DNA of 31,423 nt from a virus, in IMG/VR virus record IMGVR_UViG_3300027749_000353, positions 1 to 31,423 of that record, one strand, 5' to 3'. Positions 19,161 through 28,013 of the stretch are shown piece after piece. Numbering within the stretch: the first letter of the stretch is position 1; each line of letters starts with the position of its first letter. The notes under the pieces are model-generated. The model searched no databases and was not told the DNA's origin. It saw nothing but the letters and a program-made list of their open reading frames with translations. The position numbers were made by a program, and so were the translations under genes.

Positions 19161-21701
19161 TTAGGGTCTATTCGGTAGCATATTGTTTAATTCTATGCGT
19201 GGTGTTGTGCTAATACCAGCAGTAGGCGAAACCATGCGATTTACAGATTCTTGCTGTGCTTTTTGTGCCGCTTCAGTTGCTAAACGCTCTTGTCTTGCTT
19301 TAAACATAGGTTTTAATGCCGCCGCAACAACGCCACTTTTGCCACCAGTTGCTAAACTTAAACCAGTTTCTGCTAGTCCACCAACAAATTCTTTTGCGGC
19401 TTCGCGTTCTGATGTTTTTGTAGTTTGCGACACATTCGCGCTACCGCCTGCTTTATTTCTGACATGTTCAGATAAACTAGCAACATCTCCAATGTTTCTT
19501 AGTCTGTTTGCCACTTCTGAACCAGCAACCAAATCTAAGCGTGGGCCAAGTTTATTTAGTTCCTTATTCAAAGCCGCTTGACTGACATTTCCCTTGTCAT
19601 CTATTACGCCAGATTTTTGTTTTAGATGGTCAGCCAAACCAGCAATAATTTCTTGATGTGCTGGCGAATCTTTGCCAACCAATTCAATCGCTCTGCTTAA
19701 ATCGGCAGGCGTTGTTTTGTTACCAGCAATAAAGTTTTCAAAGAATCCATTAGCCGCAGGATGCGGAACATTACCCATCATTACTTCTGTTGGCGTTCTG
19801 TTATCTTCATAAGCCATTTGATAAAGTTTGTTGTATGTTGGCTTTTTAGGGTCAAGTATTTCTTTTTGCGCTCTAAACAAATTTCTTGCATTATCTGCAA
19901 GCCCTTTGAATTGAATAGCAGTTTCATCAGTTAGTGGCAATTCCTCTAATGCATCTTGAATATGACCAATAGCATTTCTTACATTACCATCTTTTTCGGC
20001 TCTTCTAGCAGTTGCTAATTGAGTTCTAAGATTTTCAAATTTATTAAGGTTTAAATCTTTTTCACCAGTAGCGTAATCGCTTAGTCTTTTTTTCCATGTG
20101 TCTGGCAAAAAGTCTATGTCATCACTTGCATTTAACTTTTCTAAAGCAATTTCAGAAACCTTTTTAGCATCTAATGGAAACTTTCCATTGTTTGCTTCTT
20201 CTAATTTTGTATAAGCATTTTTAATGTTTTGGTTATCAACATCAACTCTGTTGACTTTCACATCTTCCAAAATATTATTTGCTTTTCCTTGTTGCCCAAC
20301 ACCAGAATGACTAGGCGCAAATTCTTCTTTTACATTGTTAAACCCTTTAATTAAAAATGGGTCGCGTTCTGTAAATTTTCTGCGTAAATCTTCATAGCCT
20401 GGTTTGGAATTTAAGTTGTATTCATCTGACAATTTAGCAACATCTTGCAACGCTTGCGCTTCAGTAGGAACAAAGTCTTTATCTACTTTGGCAAATTTGT
20501 TGTGAATTTCTATTGCTTTTAAATCTTGTGGAGTAACTTCTAATGGGTTTTTATTTGCAAAAGTTGCTTGCAAGTCTGGTCGTGCTTCAGACAAAGCAGA
20601 ACGCACAGCATTTGTGTGTGCAACAGCCGCCGCACCACCACTTTGGAATTGCGGGTTTACTTGTGGCGTTACTTGTGGTTGCGCTTGCTTGGCGGCAAGT
20701 TGTTGAGCCATTTGCCCTCTAACATCTTGCACAACTTCACCAGCACCAGTTACGGCTCTCGCTATTGGAGGCACAACAGTCTTGGCAACTTTTGGCGCGG
20801 CAAGCAAACCAGCGTTGATTGCAAACTCCGCATCTTGTTCTGATATTCCAAATGCTTGTGAAATCTCTTTTGCTTTAGATTGCGTGTATTGCCCAAGTTG
20901 ACGCAATGGCGCAGTCAATACATCTTTTTCATAGGCAGGCGTTCCAGCCGTACCCGTTAGTTTTCCAATAGGTTGTGAAATTAAGCCCGCTGTTCCGTAG
21001 GCTGTTTCTGCGGCTTGTTCTGGTGTTCTACCAAAAGCCCTTAAACCGCCATATCCAGCAAGACCAAGCAATGCAGATGGTGCGCCAGCAATAACATCAC
21101 CAATAGCCGCTAACGAACCGCCCATGCCTTCTGTGGATGGTGGTTTACGCGCTTCAATAACATCACGCCTACCAGCCATTCTTGGGTAAATACCAAATGC
21201 GGCTTGATTGGCTATTTTTTCTTCTGGTGTAGGCGGTATGACTTCTTCTTTGCCTGATGCTGTTTTTATCGTTGGCGCAACGGGTCTATCAAAGAAATCA
21301 GATTCTTTTTTAGCGCCACCAATAGGCTCTCTGCCCATAACCATGTTTACATAGTTTGTTGGGTCTTTTTTAATAAACCCACCATATTGCGCCAAAGCCT
21401 TTTCTACATCACCATCGTTTTGGTCAACAAGTTGTTGTAAATAAGTTCGCGCCGCGCCTCTGGCTTCATTTCTATTTTTGGGGTTAAACTTTAATCCTTG
21501 TGCCAACAACATTTTTGTTGTGTTTGGCATAAATTGATAAGAGCCTTCTGCGCCAGAATCAGGATTTACTACATCTTCTGGCTTTCCACGACTTTCAACT
21601 TGTTCTAAGCGGTCAAGTAATTCGTTAGTTACCAAATTAGGGTAGGACTTTTTTACTGTTGCTTTAGGCGATTTAGGGCGGTCAAAGAAATCATCTTCCA
21701 T
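19161..21701 (-). CDS. Internal virion protein with lytic transglycosylase domain (gp16-like position)
   Basis: In this 846-aa product residues 25-115 are a transglycosylase (SLT) domain: catalytic Glu36 in EQVESRG, GAEGSYQFMP (50-59) and YGGF at the end. It would open peptidoglycan locally during DNA entry. The rest is helical with a hydrophobic Gly/Ala stretch (about 205-250), then charged helices to the end. In P22 the ejected proteins are gp7, gp20 and gp16; this gene takes the third place. Its start overlaps the upstream stop (TAATG). Confidence 0.85.
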   Translation of the reverse strand: MEDDFFDRPKSPKATVKKSYPNLVTNELLDRLEQVESRGKPEDVVNPDSGAEGSYQFMPNTTKMLLAQGLKFNPKNRNEARGAARTYLQQLVDQNDGDVEKALAQYGGFIKKDPTNYVNMVMGREPIGGAKKESDFFDRPVAPTIKTASGKEEVIPPTPEEKIANQAAFGIYPRMAGRRDVIEARKPPSTEGMGGSLAAIGDVIAGAPSALLGLAGYGGLRAFGRTPEQAAETAYGTAGLISQPIGKLTGTAGTPAYEKDVLTAPLRQLGQYTQSKAKEISQAFGISEQDAEFAINAGLLAAPKVAKTVVPPIARAVTGAGEVVQDVRGQMAQQLAAKQAQPQVTPQVNPQFQSGGAAAVAHTNAVRSALSEARPDLQATFANKNPLEVTPQDLKAIEIHNKFAKVDKDFVPTEAQALQDVAKLSDEYNLNSKPGYEDLRRKFTERDPFLIKGFNNVKEEFAPSHSGVGQQGKANNILEDVKVNRVDVDNQNIKNAYTKLEEANNGKFPLDAKKVSEIALEKLNASDDIDFLPDTWKKRLSDYATGEKDLNLNKFENLRTQLATARRAEKDGNVRNAIGHIQDALEELPLTDETAIQFKGLADNARNLFRAQKEILDPKKPTYNKLYQMAYEDNRTPTEVMMGNVPHPAANGFFENFIAGNKTTPADLSRAIELVGKDSPAHQEIIAGLADHLKQKSGVIDDKGNVSQAALNKELNKLGPRLDLVAGSEVANRLRNIGDVASLSEHVRNKAGGSANVSQTTKTSEREAAKEFVGGLAETGLSLATGGKSGVVAAALKPMFKARQERLATEAAQKAQQESVNRMVSPTAGISTTPRIELNNMLPNRP

Positions 21702-23041
21702 TATTTATTCCCCAAAAAGCGGTCACCTTCTACAAGTTTATCAATGTTTTTAGACTTCTTTTTAAGTTCTGCCGCTTGTTCGTCAGTAATTGTCTTATGC
21801 ATTTTTTGGCGAAACAAATCTTTTTCTGCTTGTGATTTTGTTGATTCTTTCATGGCTTGTGCCATAAAAATCAATGGGTCAGAATTTTCATTCCATGCTT
21901 GTTGGAATTGTCTAGCATGAACCAAAGCGTTTTCAGTAGAAGTCTTTTTAGCGTAATTGTTAAAGCCTTTGTTAAATTTCTTTAAAGCGACTGTACTTGA
22001 ATCAACTCTATCAATAATGCCATCCAAAGCCTCTTTGGTAATATCTGGACTACCTAATGTGGTTTTGATAGATGCTCTAGCCGCATCAGTATCGCCACCC
22101 ATTGCGCCTACATTTCGCACATACAAATCTTCTAAATTTTTGTTTAGAGTTTCATATTCAGCATCACCAACAGCAGATTTAATAGCATTACGCAACGCTT
22201 GACCAGTCAAACTGCCTTTAGCAGAATTTATAGTTTCACGAATTTTACGGATGCTTTGCGTCATTTGATTGGCGGCATCTAAAGCGTTAATGCTGTCTTT
22301 TTGTATCTTGTCACCTTCGTTATAACGCGCTTTTTGGCGCTCGTTAAGTTGCATGACAGAACCAGCAGGAATTGGCATATCTTCCTTAAACAATTCATTG
22401 CCTTTGCCTTCTGTTGGTTTTGGTGTTGTTTCTGCGCCAATTTGCTTGAGTTCGCCTGTTGCAGGTGTAAATTGGTATTCAATATCGCCAATTTTCTTAA
22501 TCTGTGGCAAGTTTTGACCAGCAAGAGTTTCAGCACCGCCAGCAAGCGCAGTACCGCGTTCTAAGTGACTTGCAAAACCTTGTGGGCTTTGCATAATTTG
22601 ACGAACCAACCCATTTCTTTGATGCTCAATTTCTAACGGAGTTAAATCGTTTTCTTCTAATCTTGATACAAAATCAGTATTAACCAATTTAATAAGTTTG
22701 TTCATTTGCTGTTGTTTTTCTTCTTCTGATGCATCTGCTTTTAATTTTGATGCCGCAATTACATCTGGGTGACTTCTTAAAGACGCGCCAGCCTCTAATG
22801 CAATTTGCCTTTTTACACCACCAAGTTTTACTTCTGATTCTCTAGTTTTTGATTCTTGTTCACGAACCGCCAATGGGTTCATTTTTTTTGCTTGCTCAAT
22901 CTCCATTTGTGCTTTTTGCAAAACCAAAGGATTGGCTTGTTCTGCTTGCTGATAAGCCTGTGCGCCACGCGCAATATTGAGCATATCTCCAAGAGACATT
23001 GGGGCTGGAGGTTTAATTTGTAGTGCTACTGGTTCTGCCAT
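21701..23041 (-). CDS. Helical internal virion/ejection protein (gp20-like position)
   Basis: The product has 446 aa, almost all charged or amphipathic helix: AEQANPLVLQKAQMEIEQAK near 33-52, KQQQMNKLIKLVNTD near 110, then a long helical C-terminal half. It has no enzymatic motif. It lies between a p32-like protein and the transglycosylase protein, the place of P22 gp20. It probably enters the cell with DNA and helps form the ejection conduit. Assignment rests on position and composition. Confidence 0.65.
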   Translation of the reverse strand: MAEPVALQIKPPAPMSLGDMLNIARGAQAYQQAEQANPLVLQKAQMEIEQAKKMNPLAVREQESKTRESEVKLGGVKRQIALEAGASLRSHPDVIAASKLKADASEEEKQQQMNKLIKLVNTDFVSRLEENDLTPLEIEHQRNGLVRQIMQSPQGFASHLERGTALAGGAETLAGQNLPQIKKIGDIEYQFTPATGELKQIGAETTPKPTEGKGNELFKEDMPIPAGSVMQLNERQKARYNEGDKIQKDSINALDAANQMTQSIRKIRETINSAKGSLTGQALRNAIKSAVGDAEYETLNKNLEDLYVRNVGAMGGDTDAARASIKTTLGSPDITKEALDGIIDRVDSSTVALKKFNKGFNNYAKKTSTENALVHARQFQQAWNENSDPLIFMAQAMKESTKSQAEKDLFRQKMHKTITDEQAAELKKKSKNIDKLVEGDRFLGNK

Positions 23042-23043
23042 GA

Positions 23044-23889
23044 TTATTCACCCGTAAATGATGGGATAAGTCCTTGACCACCGCCCATTTTTATACCTTG
23101 ACCACCACCCATAGTTGGGTCGTTTGGCGCGTAATTTGTAGTCATTCCACCGCCTCCAGTTAACCCATAATTTGCTGTTGGAGTTCTTTGGCCCAATAGT
23201 TGAGACAACATATATGAATTTCCAGCATTTTGTAAACCACCAGAAATAGCGTTAGCCGCACCTACTGTGCCACCCGCTTGTGCCGCACCAATGTTTGCCA
23301 TCGTGTTGCCAATAGTTCCCGCGGCTGTTGTACCTGTACCTGCACTTGTGTTGTAAGCGTTTTGACCTAAACCAGCAATGCCAGCCAAGGTGTTGTAAAT
23401 GTTTGTCCGTAATCCTAAATTACGATTAAAGTAATTTCCATACTCTTGGCTTGCTGACCCTTGAACATAATCTTCAAGCCCTTTTAATGCATTGCCACCA
23501 ATCATTCCACCACCAACATTGGCGGCTCTATTAGCGGCTTCTGTACCTTGTTGCAAGCGAAATTGGTAACCAGGGTCTATGCCTTTAGCAAAATCTTCTG
23601 GCGTAATTTCTTTGGTTAAAAAACCGCTTCCAACACCAGTACCAGTTGGGTTTCCATTGGCATCGTACATTTGATAAGTGCCAGAACCCAATGCGCCTAA
23701 TTGATTTAACGCATTAACACCAGCCGCACGACCTGGCGCGCCTTGTTGTTGCGTTGTATTAAATACTTGCCTATTAAAGTCTAAAGCATTTGCCTCTGAT
23801 TGGGCTTGTTTGTTTGCACCACTTTCAGCGGCATTAGCACCAATCAGACCACTAACAATGTTTGCACCCGCTACATAAGCCCAAGGCAT
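23044..23889 (-). CDS. DNA transfer/ejection protein, p32-like (gp7-like position)
   Basis: The 281-aa Gly/Ala/Asn-rich protein has EDFAKGIDPGYQFRLQQGTE (about 98-117) followed by GGGMIGGNALKGL. This 'DPGYxFRLxxG' pattern is typical of phage proteins called DNA transfer protein p32. The N-terminus (YVAGANIVSGLIGANAAESG) is hydrophobic and could enter the membrane during injection. Order with the next two genes matches the three P22 ejection proteins. Confidence 0.75.
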   Translation of the reverse strand: MPWAYVAGANIVSGLIGANAAESGANKQAQSEANALDFNRQVFNTTQQQGAPGRAAGVNALNQLGALGSGTYQMYDANGNPTGTGVGSGFLTKEITPEDFAKGIDPGYQFRLQQGTEAANRAANVGGGMIGGNALKGLEDYVQGSASQEYGNYFNRNLGLRTNIYNTLAGIAGLGQNAYNTSAGTGTTAAGTIGNTMANIGAAQAGGTVGAANAISGGLQNAGNSYMLSQLLGQRTPTANYGLTGGGGMTTNYAPNDPTMGGGQGIKMGGGQGLIPSFTGE

Positions 23890-23890
23890 A

Positions 23891-24250
23891 TTATTCCCCT
23901 TTAATCAAGACTTCATCTACTTTAGAAACATCTGTTTCTTCAGTAGCATGAATACAAAACCACACAGCATCTTCTAAAGACACAATTCTGTGATAAATAC
24001 CAGCCTTAATTTCTATGCAGGCTGGCGCACTAAACTCTTGCATTGTGTTATCAGTTTCCACAATCACACGACCTTTAGCCAAAATGCTTAAATGCGAATA
24101 CGCATGGGCATGAGAACCAGCCTCATAACCAGCAGGCAAAGTCATTTGTTTGGCATACAGTCCATCAGAAAAGTGATGCAAAGTATTTAAATCCACTTCA
24201 AAAGTGCCTTGTTTTTCAGCAAAAGATTGAGATGGAGTCATGTTATACAT
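23891..24250 (-). CDS. Cupin-fold protein
   Basis: The 119-aa product has GSHAHAYSHLSILAKG (45-60) carrying H47, H49 and H53, and a second half with H87 (GIYHRIVS). This is the small single-domain cupin pattern with a likely metal site. The ATG at 24250 overlaps the preceding stop region; a second ATG at 24241 directly follows that stop. It lies between neck and ejection genes, so it is expressed late. A structural or enzymatic role cannot be decided. Confidence 0.8.
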   Translation of the reverse strand: MYNMTPSQSFAEKQGTFEVDLNTLHHFSDGLYAKQMTLPAGYEAGSHAHAYSHLSILAKGRVIVETDNTMQEFSAPACIEIKAGIYHRIVSLEDAVWFCIHATEETDVSKVDEVLIKGE

Positions 24251-24479
24251 TGTAATATGGCACTTTGTATGGAACGCCATTTATTGTTATATTGATGAAG
24301 CCAACAGGGTTTGCAGGCAAGGTGGCCGAGCCAGCCGTAGCCGTAGCCGCAGAACTGAAGTTGAGCAGATTAAGGAAGAACTGTTGCCACGCCCTTGTGG
24401 GTCGCTTAGTCTGTCCATCCAAGAACTCAGTCTGTGGATATGGGTTTAACTGCGAGGTGTTGGAAATGCCCGTAGCCAT
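24243..24479 (-). CDS. Small conserved virion protein, 78 aa
   Basis: The N-terminal half has PQTEFLDGQTKRPTRAWQQF (15-34), a pattern found in many phage structural genes near neck proteins. The C-terminus, NITINGVPYKVPYYNV, is a short beta hairpin typical of the same group. The start overlaps the gp10-like stop (TAATG). It may sit at the tail tip or neck. P22 has the tail needle gene (gp26) at this place, but this protein is too short to be a needle. Confidence 0.65.
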   Translation of the reverse strand: MATGISNTSQLNPYPQTEFLDGQTKRPTRAWQQFFLNLLNFSSAATATAGSATLPANPVGFINITINGVPYKVPYYNV

Positions 24480-26365
24480 TAGTTTTCCCCTGCCGTTGCT
24501 TTTAGGTTAGCCGAGATAATTACAGCGTTGATTGGGTCGCTTACAACCACCTCAAACACTCTATCTCTAGCCATGCCCAATCTGCGCCAAATAGCACGAT
24601 TCTTGTACTTACCTATTTTGCCGATAGAAGTCCAATATTCTTTTGACCAAGTAGAACCGCCATCGTTTGACCATCTCAACATGGCTTGTGGGTCAGCGCC
24701 TACCACTTCGTTGTTCAAAGGTGTAGTAATACCCGTCAAACCAACACCAGGTTGAAACTGAATTTGCAGTTCATCAAAGTATTGACGTTGAAAGTCAGAC
24801 ACTAAGTGTGGCGCTCTGCGAAGTCTACGGGTGTACTGTCCGTTGTCGGTGTAGTTGTTCTTGTCAATTTCATAGATAGAGCCGTCTTGATAGTCACCCA
24901 CCAAAACTAGCCCTTGGAACACCGCACAGCAATTACCCCTGTGACGGGTATAAGTGCCGTCATTGTTTGTGTATAGCCATTTGTGCCACATCCCAGAGGC
25001 TAAGTCATACGCCCAAGTTAACTCTAGCGTAGGGAAAGACACGACATAAACTTCGTGACCTTCTAATTGGTAAGTCCAAGCAATAGCATTGTCTACATAT
25101 TGATTGGTAATGGAATTCTCAACCGCATGGTTAGATATGCGAGTAGGCACATAGCCCTTCATTTGCATAATTTGCGCTTGACCTCGGTTGTTACGGGAAA
25201 CATAACAGAATGAGTCACCAAAACGGGCAACAGAGAATTTAGCCGCAATGCCGTGTTGGGTGTTAGTGCCTGGTATGCGCTGGAAAGGGAAAGGGTTTCC
25301 ACCCACATCTGTCCAAACCTCCGAGGAAGCCTCACCCATAAGGTAGACCTCTCGGTGGTCAACAATGAGAGCCACTAGGTTATCTGGCGAGCCATCTTTG
25401 CTAGAAAATGAAGTATTGCCAGAAATAGGGGATAGAACGCCAGAAGCACCCCATTGCTGAGATGCAGGGCGGTTATATACAAAGTAATTGTCAACAATGT
25501 CACAAGTCTCACCGCCTGAGAAAGCGCCATCGCTAGACGGCAAAACAGTCCAATTAAGGGCGTACATCGTGATGGATGCGATTGTCTGTGAGTTATTTAT
25601 TGTGTAAGTACCTGCGCCACCAGTACCCGTTCCCAACGCGGTAATAATTGTTTGAGTCGTAATGCCAGCACCTTGGATGGTTTGTCCAACATATAAAGTA
25701 CCGCTAGTTACAGTTGCAACAGTTAAAGTCGTTCCAGATATAGCGGCAGTTACCACAGCGCCTGGGCTTGATGTGTACATCTGGCTAGAAGCGATTGTTT
25801 GGGATAACCCTATGGTGTATGTACCCGTTCCACCGCTACCGCTTCCAAGAGCCGTTATAACTGTTTCTTGTAACGCGCCAACAGCAAATAAGTTTTGACC
25901 GACCGCCAAAGTACCAGACTTTACGCTAGTAACAGTCAAAGTCGTACCAGATGTAGAACCCGTAAACACAGCGGCAGTTACAGTAGAAATGCGCCATGTA
26001 TAGCGATATGTTCCGTCTACGATGTAAGCGTTGATTCCATTATCAGAAATGGTGACGCGACCAGTTGTGCTATTTAACTGACCAATCATGGTAGGGTTTA
26101 AAGTGCTATTAAGCACATACACATAAGCGCCACAAACAGCCAACATTTGAGTGCCCCCAGATAGTGTGCGTAAGCCACGAACCTCTTGTTGGTTGGGCAG
26201 AATGGCTTTAATCGTTAGACCTGGCGTTGGATAAAGCGCCACCACGCCTCGGTCACCAGGCTGTTTAAGTGGGTCAACTTCTGGAAGGAAGTTTATGCAC
26301 TCATTCGAGTCTTGGTAAACCGAAGTTGCTGGGTAGGAAGGGCCAACAAAGCCAAAATCTGCCAT
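24479..26365 (-). CDS. Packaged-DNA stabilisation/tail hub protein, P22 gp10-like
   Basis: The 628-aa product begins [20 protein letters not shown] and has [15 protein letters not shown] and [17 protein letters not shown], matching the P22 gp10/Phage_stabilise family, which closes the portal channel after packaging. P22 gp10 has 472 aa; the difference is mainly two inserted Gly/Thr-rich domains at about 131-198 and 204-268. The body resumes with propeller-like strands ([20 protein letters not shown]). It follows the gp4-like gene directly. Confidence 0.88.
   Translation of the reverse strand: MADFGFVGPSYPATSVYQDSNECINFLPEVDPLKQPGDRGVVALYPTPGLTIKAILPNQQEVRGLRTLSGGTQMLAVCGAYVYVLNSTLNPTMIGQLNSTTGRVTISDNGINAYIVDGTYRYTWRISTVTAAVFTGSTSGTTLTVTSVKSGTLAVGQNLFAVGALQETVITALGSGSGGTGTYTIGLSQTIASSQMYTSSPGAVVTAAISGTTLTVATVTSGTLYVGQTIQGAGITTQTIITALGTGTGGAGTYTINNSQTIASITMYALNWTVLPSSDGAFSGGETCDIVDNYFVYNRPASQQWGASGVLSPISGNTSFSSKDGSPDNLVALIVDHREVYLMGEASSEVWTDVGGNPFPFQRIPGTNTQHGIAAKFSVARFGDSFCYVSRNNRGQAQIMQMKGYVPTRISNHAVENSITNQYVDNAIAWTYQLEGHEVYVVSFPTLELTWAYDLASGMWHKWLYTNNDGTYTRHRGNCCAVFQGLVLVGDYQDGSIYEIDKNNYTDNGQYTRRLRRAPHLVSDFQRQYFDELQIQFQPGVGLTGITTPLNNEVVGADPQAMLRWSNDGGSTWSKEYWTSIGKIGKYKNRAIWRRLGMARDRVFEVVVSDPINAVIISANLKATAGEN
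25562..25975 (-). repeat. Two tandem inserted beta domains in the gp10-like gene
   Basis: Copy 1 (25772-25975) and copy 2 (25562-25756) encode about 65-68 residues each: [19 protein letters not shown] / [19 protein letters not shown], then [10 protein letters not shown] / [15 protein letters not shown] and SQTIAS. They are clearly homologous at protein level but diverged in DNA. A third copy lies in the gp4-like gene (26891-27106). They look like spread accessory Ig-like or similar surface domains. Confidence 0.75.
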
Positions 26366-27346
26366 TTAGACAAAGCCCCCAGTAAGAATCCAACCAGCGT
26401 CTTTGGCGCGTGAGTTCATCAAAGCATCTGGGTATCTTGCCACTTGCAACGGACTCATGTTGTTGCGCTTTAGCGTAGCCTTGGCTTGTGCGGCATAGGC
26501 GTTAATCATCTGTATTTGAACCGCGCTTGCTTTGCCATACATAGGCATCAAACGCTCGGCTAGACACCATCTGAGAGCCATTGAATAGCCTTGTGGCAAT
26601 ACGATGTTGTCGTACAAAGTGCCATATCTGCTAAAAATGGTGTTGGCAAACAAGTGCATCTCACCTTGTGAGGGGTTTGGCCACACAAACAAATTACCCG
26701 TATCAGCGCCAGGATTAAAGTAAATCGCTTTTGGCCAAGGGCCATTTAGCGTCTTTAATCCAATCATTTCGTAGTCTTGTAGGGCAAGCACAGAGATGGG
26801 GTAGTCCAAGCCACCATTGAGGATGGGTTGACCATTGGATGTGGTGTTAATACGCACAAAGGCAGAGTTAATCTGCAATGGTTTTTCGTAGTAAGCGGTT
26901 ATCGTGGTCGAGGAAACCGTCTGACTGAAGTTGAGTTTGTATGTTCCAACTTCGTTGACATTACCGCCAGCGCCCGTCAAAAAGTCAACAATCTTTGTTC
27001 CAGAGGTAACGCCAGTTCCACTTAGGGTTTGCCCTTGTGCCACAGCGCCAGAGCCAATAGCGGTAACAGTTAGCACATCACCAGTAATTGAGCCTGTGAA
27101 AGACGCGCCAATAAAATTAGCGGTAGAAGCGACTGGGCCAATCGTGTACTGAGTCTGACCCGCTATGACTGGGAAAATAATCTCAGTCACATTGAAAACC
27201 ATCATGTCCTCGTTAGACCATTGGTCTATGAGGTCGTTAAGCATATCAAAAGCGTCTGTGGCGGCATCAGAACTGGGCGTTTCGCCAGCCTCTAAAGCAC
27301 CAATGTCTTTTAATGCTCTGCTGATAATGTCGATTGGCTGAGTCAT
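26366..27346 (-). CDS. Head-tail connector/tail accessory factor, P22 gp4-like
   Basis: In this 326-aa product the N-terminal 70 residues ([20 protein letters not shown], then [20 protein letters not shown]) and the C-terminal part ([20 protein letters not shown]) match the P22 Tail-4 family, which binds under the portal. P22 gp4 is 166 aa; the excess is largely an inserted Gly/Thr domain at 81-152 ([18 protein letters not shown] to [10 protein letters not shown]), related to those in the gp10-like protein. It precedes the gp10-like gene, as in P22. Confidence 0.88.
   Translation of the reverse strand: MTQPIDIISRALKDIGALEAGETPSSDAATDAFDMLNDLIDQWSNEDMMVFNVTEIIFPVIAGQTQYTIGPVASTANFIGASFTGSITGDVLTVTAIGSGAVAQGQTLSGTGVTSGTKIVDFLTGAGGNVNEVGTYKLNFSQTVSSTTITAYYEKPLQINSAFVRINTTSNGQPILNGGLDYPISVLALQDYEMIGLKTLNGPWPKAIYFNPGADTGNLFVWPNPSQGEMHLFANTIFSRYGTLYDNIVLPQGYSMALRWCLAERLMPMYGKASAVQIQMINAYAAQAKATLKRNNMSPLQVARYPDALMNSRAKDAGWILTGGFV
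26891..27106 (-). repeat. Inserted beta domain in the gp4-like gene (third copy)
   Basis: About 72 codons resembling the two domains in the neighbouring gp10-like gene: [46 protein letters not shown]. Without it, the flanking sequence would join into a typical gp4 fold (YTIG before, YYEKPLQIN after). Confidence 0.7.
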
Positions 27347-27348
27347 GG

Positions 27349-27666
27349 TTATCCCAGATTAGGCGTAAAAACCTGTTTTGCCCAAGGAAAGTCTGTGTTT
27401 ACCTCGTTTTTTAGGTAATTTAACTGTTCTTCTAGGCGTGATTTTAATGACTTTGGGTCATCTTGCATATACATTTCTTTTAGACAGTTGATTATGTCTA
27501 ACTCTTTGATTTGCTCGTATGGAATGGTTATCTTGCCATCCACATCGGCATGACCTTCGCTTTCAACGACTTTGCCTTCGTCTGTGGCGGTTACTAAGTA
27601 ATAAACGCTTTTTAGGCTGTCACCAACCGAGGTAGTCTGAAGAACTTTCCAAACAAATGTTGTCAT
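27349..27666 (-). CDS. Conserved phage protein, about 105 aa
   Basis: ATG at 27666 overlaps the previous stop (ATGA), giving a product beginning [20 protein letters not shown]; the open frame to 27702 lies inside the preceding gene. It has two alternating strands ([28 protein letters not shown]) and a helical C-terminal half with [15 protein letters not shown]. It is a kind of small protein common near fibre genes in marine and freshwater phages. Function not known. Confidence 0.65.
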   Translation of the reverse strand: MTTFVWKVLQTTSVGDSLKSVYYLVTATDEGKVVESEGHADVDGKITIPYEQIKELDIINCLKEMYMQDDPKSLKSRLEEQLNYLKNEVNTDFPWAKQVFTPNLG

Positions 27667-28004
27667 GCAACGGCATCCCAAGATTGGTTTTGTTCGTTCC
27701 ATGTGTATTGCTGATCATCTGTTGGCATAGCCACAGGGCAAACCCACAAACAAGTATTTTCTACTAATGTCCAACTTGGATATGGCTTTGGAGGAATGAA
27801 AGCATCGCGTTGTTCGTCATAGGTATAACCCACACCAGCGTAGTTCTTACGCAAAGGTGTACCGCCATTAGCGTGTTGACCACCATGCGTGTTGTATGAA
27901 GTTTGCACCCATCCGTGACCAAAGATGCCAGAGTCAATGACATCCTGTTCTGCCACTATGACCTGAACTACTAACCCGTTTTCTACTTTTGCAAAATGTG
28001 ACAT
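27663..28004 (-). CDS. Conserved virion-associated protein, 113 aa
   Basis: The sequence begins MSHFAKVENGLVVQVIVAEQ and has NGGTPLRKNYAGVGYTYDEQ and AFIPPKPYPSWTL, a pattern seen in many phages of aquatic bacteria. It ends with beta strands (QQYTWNEQNQSWDAV). It lies between the large adhesin and the neck genes, so it may be a tail or fibre accessory. No enzyme motif. An AAGGAAA site precedes the ATG. Confidence 0.7.
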   Translation of the reverse strand: MSHFAKVENGLVVQVIVAEQDVIDSGIFGHGWVQTSYNTHGGQHANGGTPLRKNYAGVGYTYDEQRDAFIPPKPYPSWTLVENTCLWVCPVAMPTDDQQYTWNEQNQSWDAVA

Positions 28005-28013
28005 TGCGTTTCC

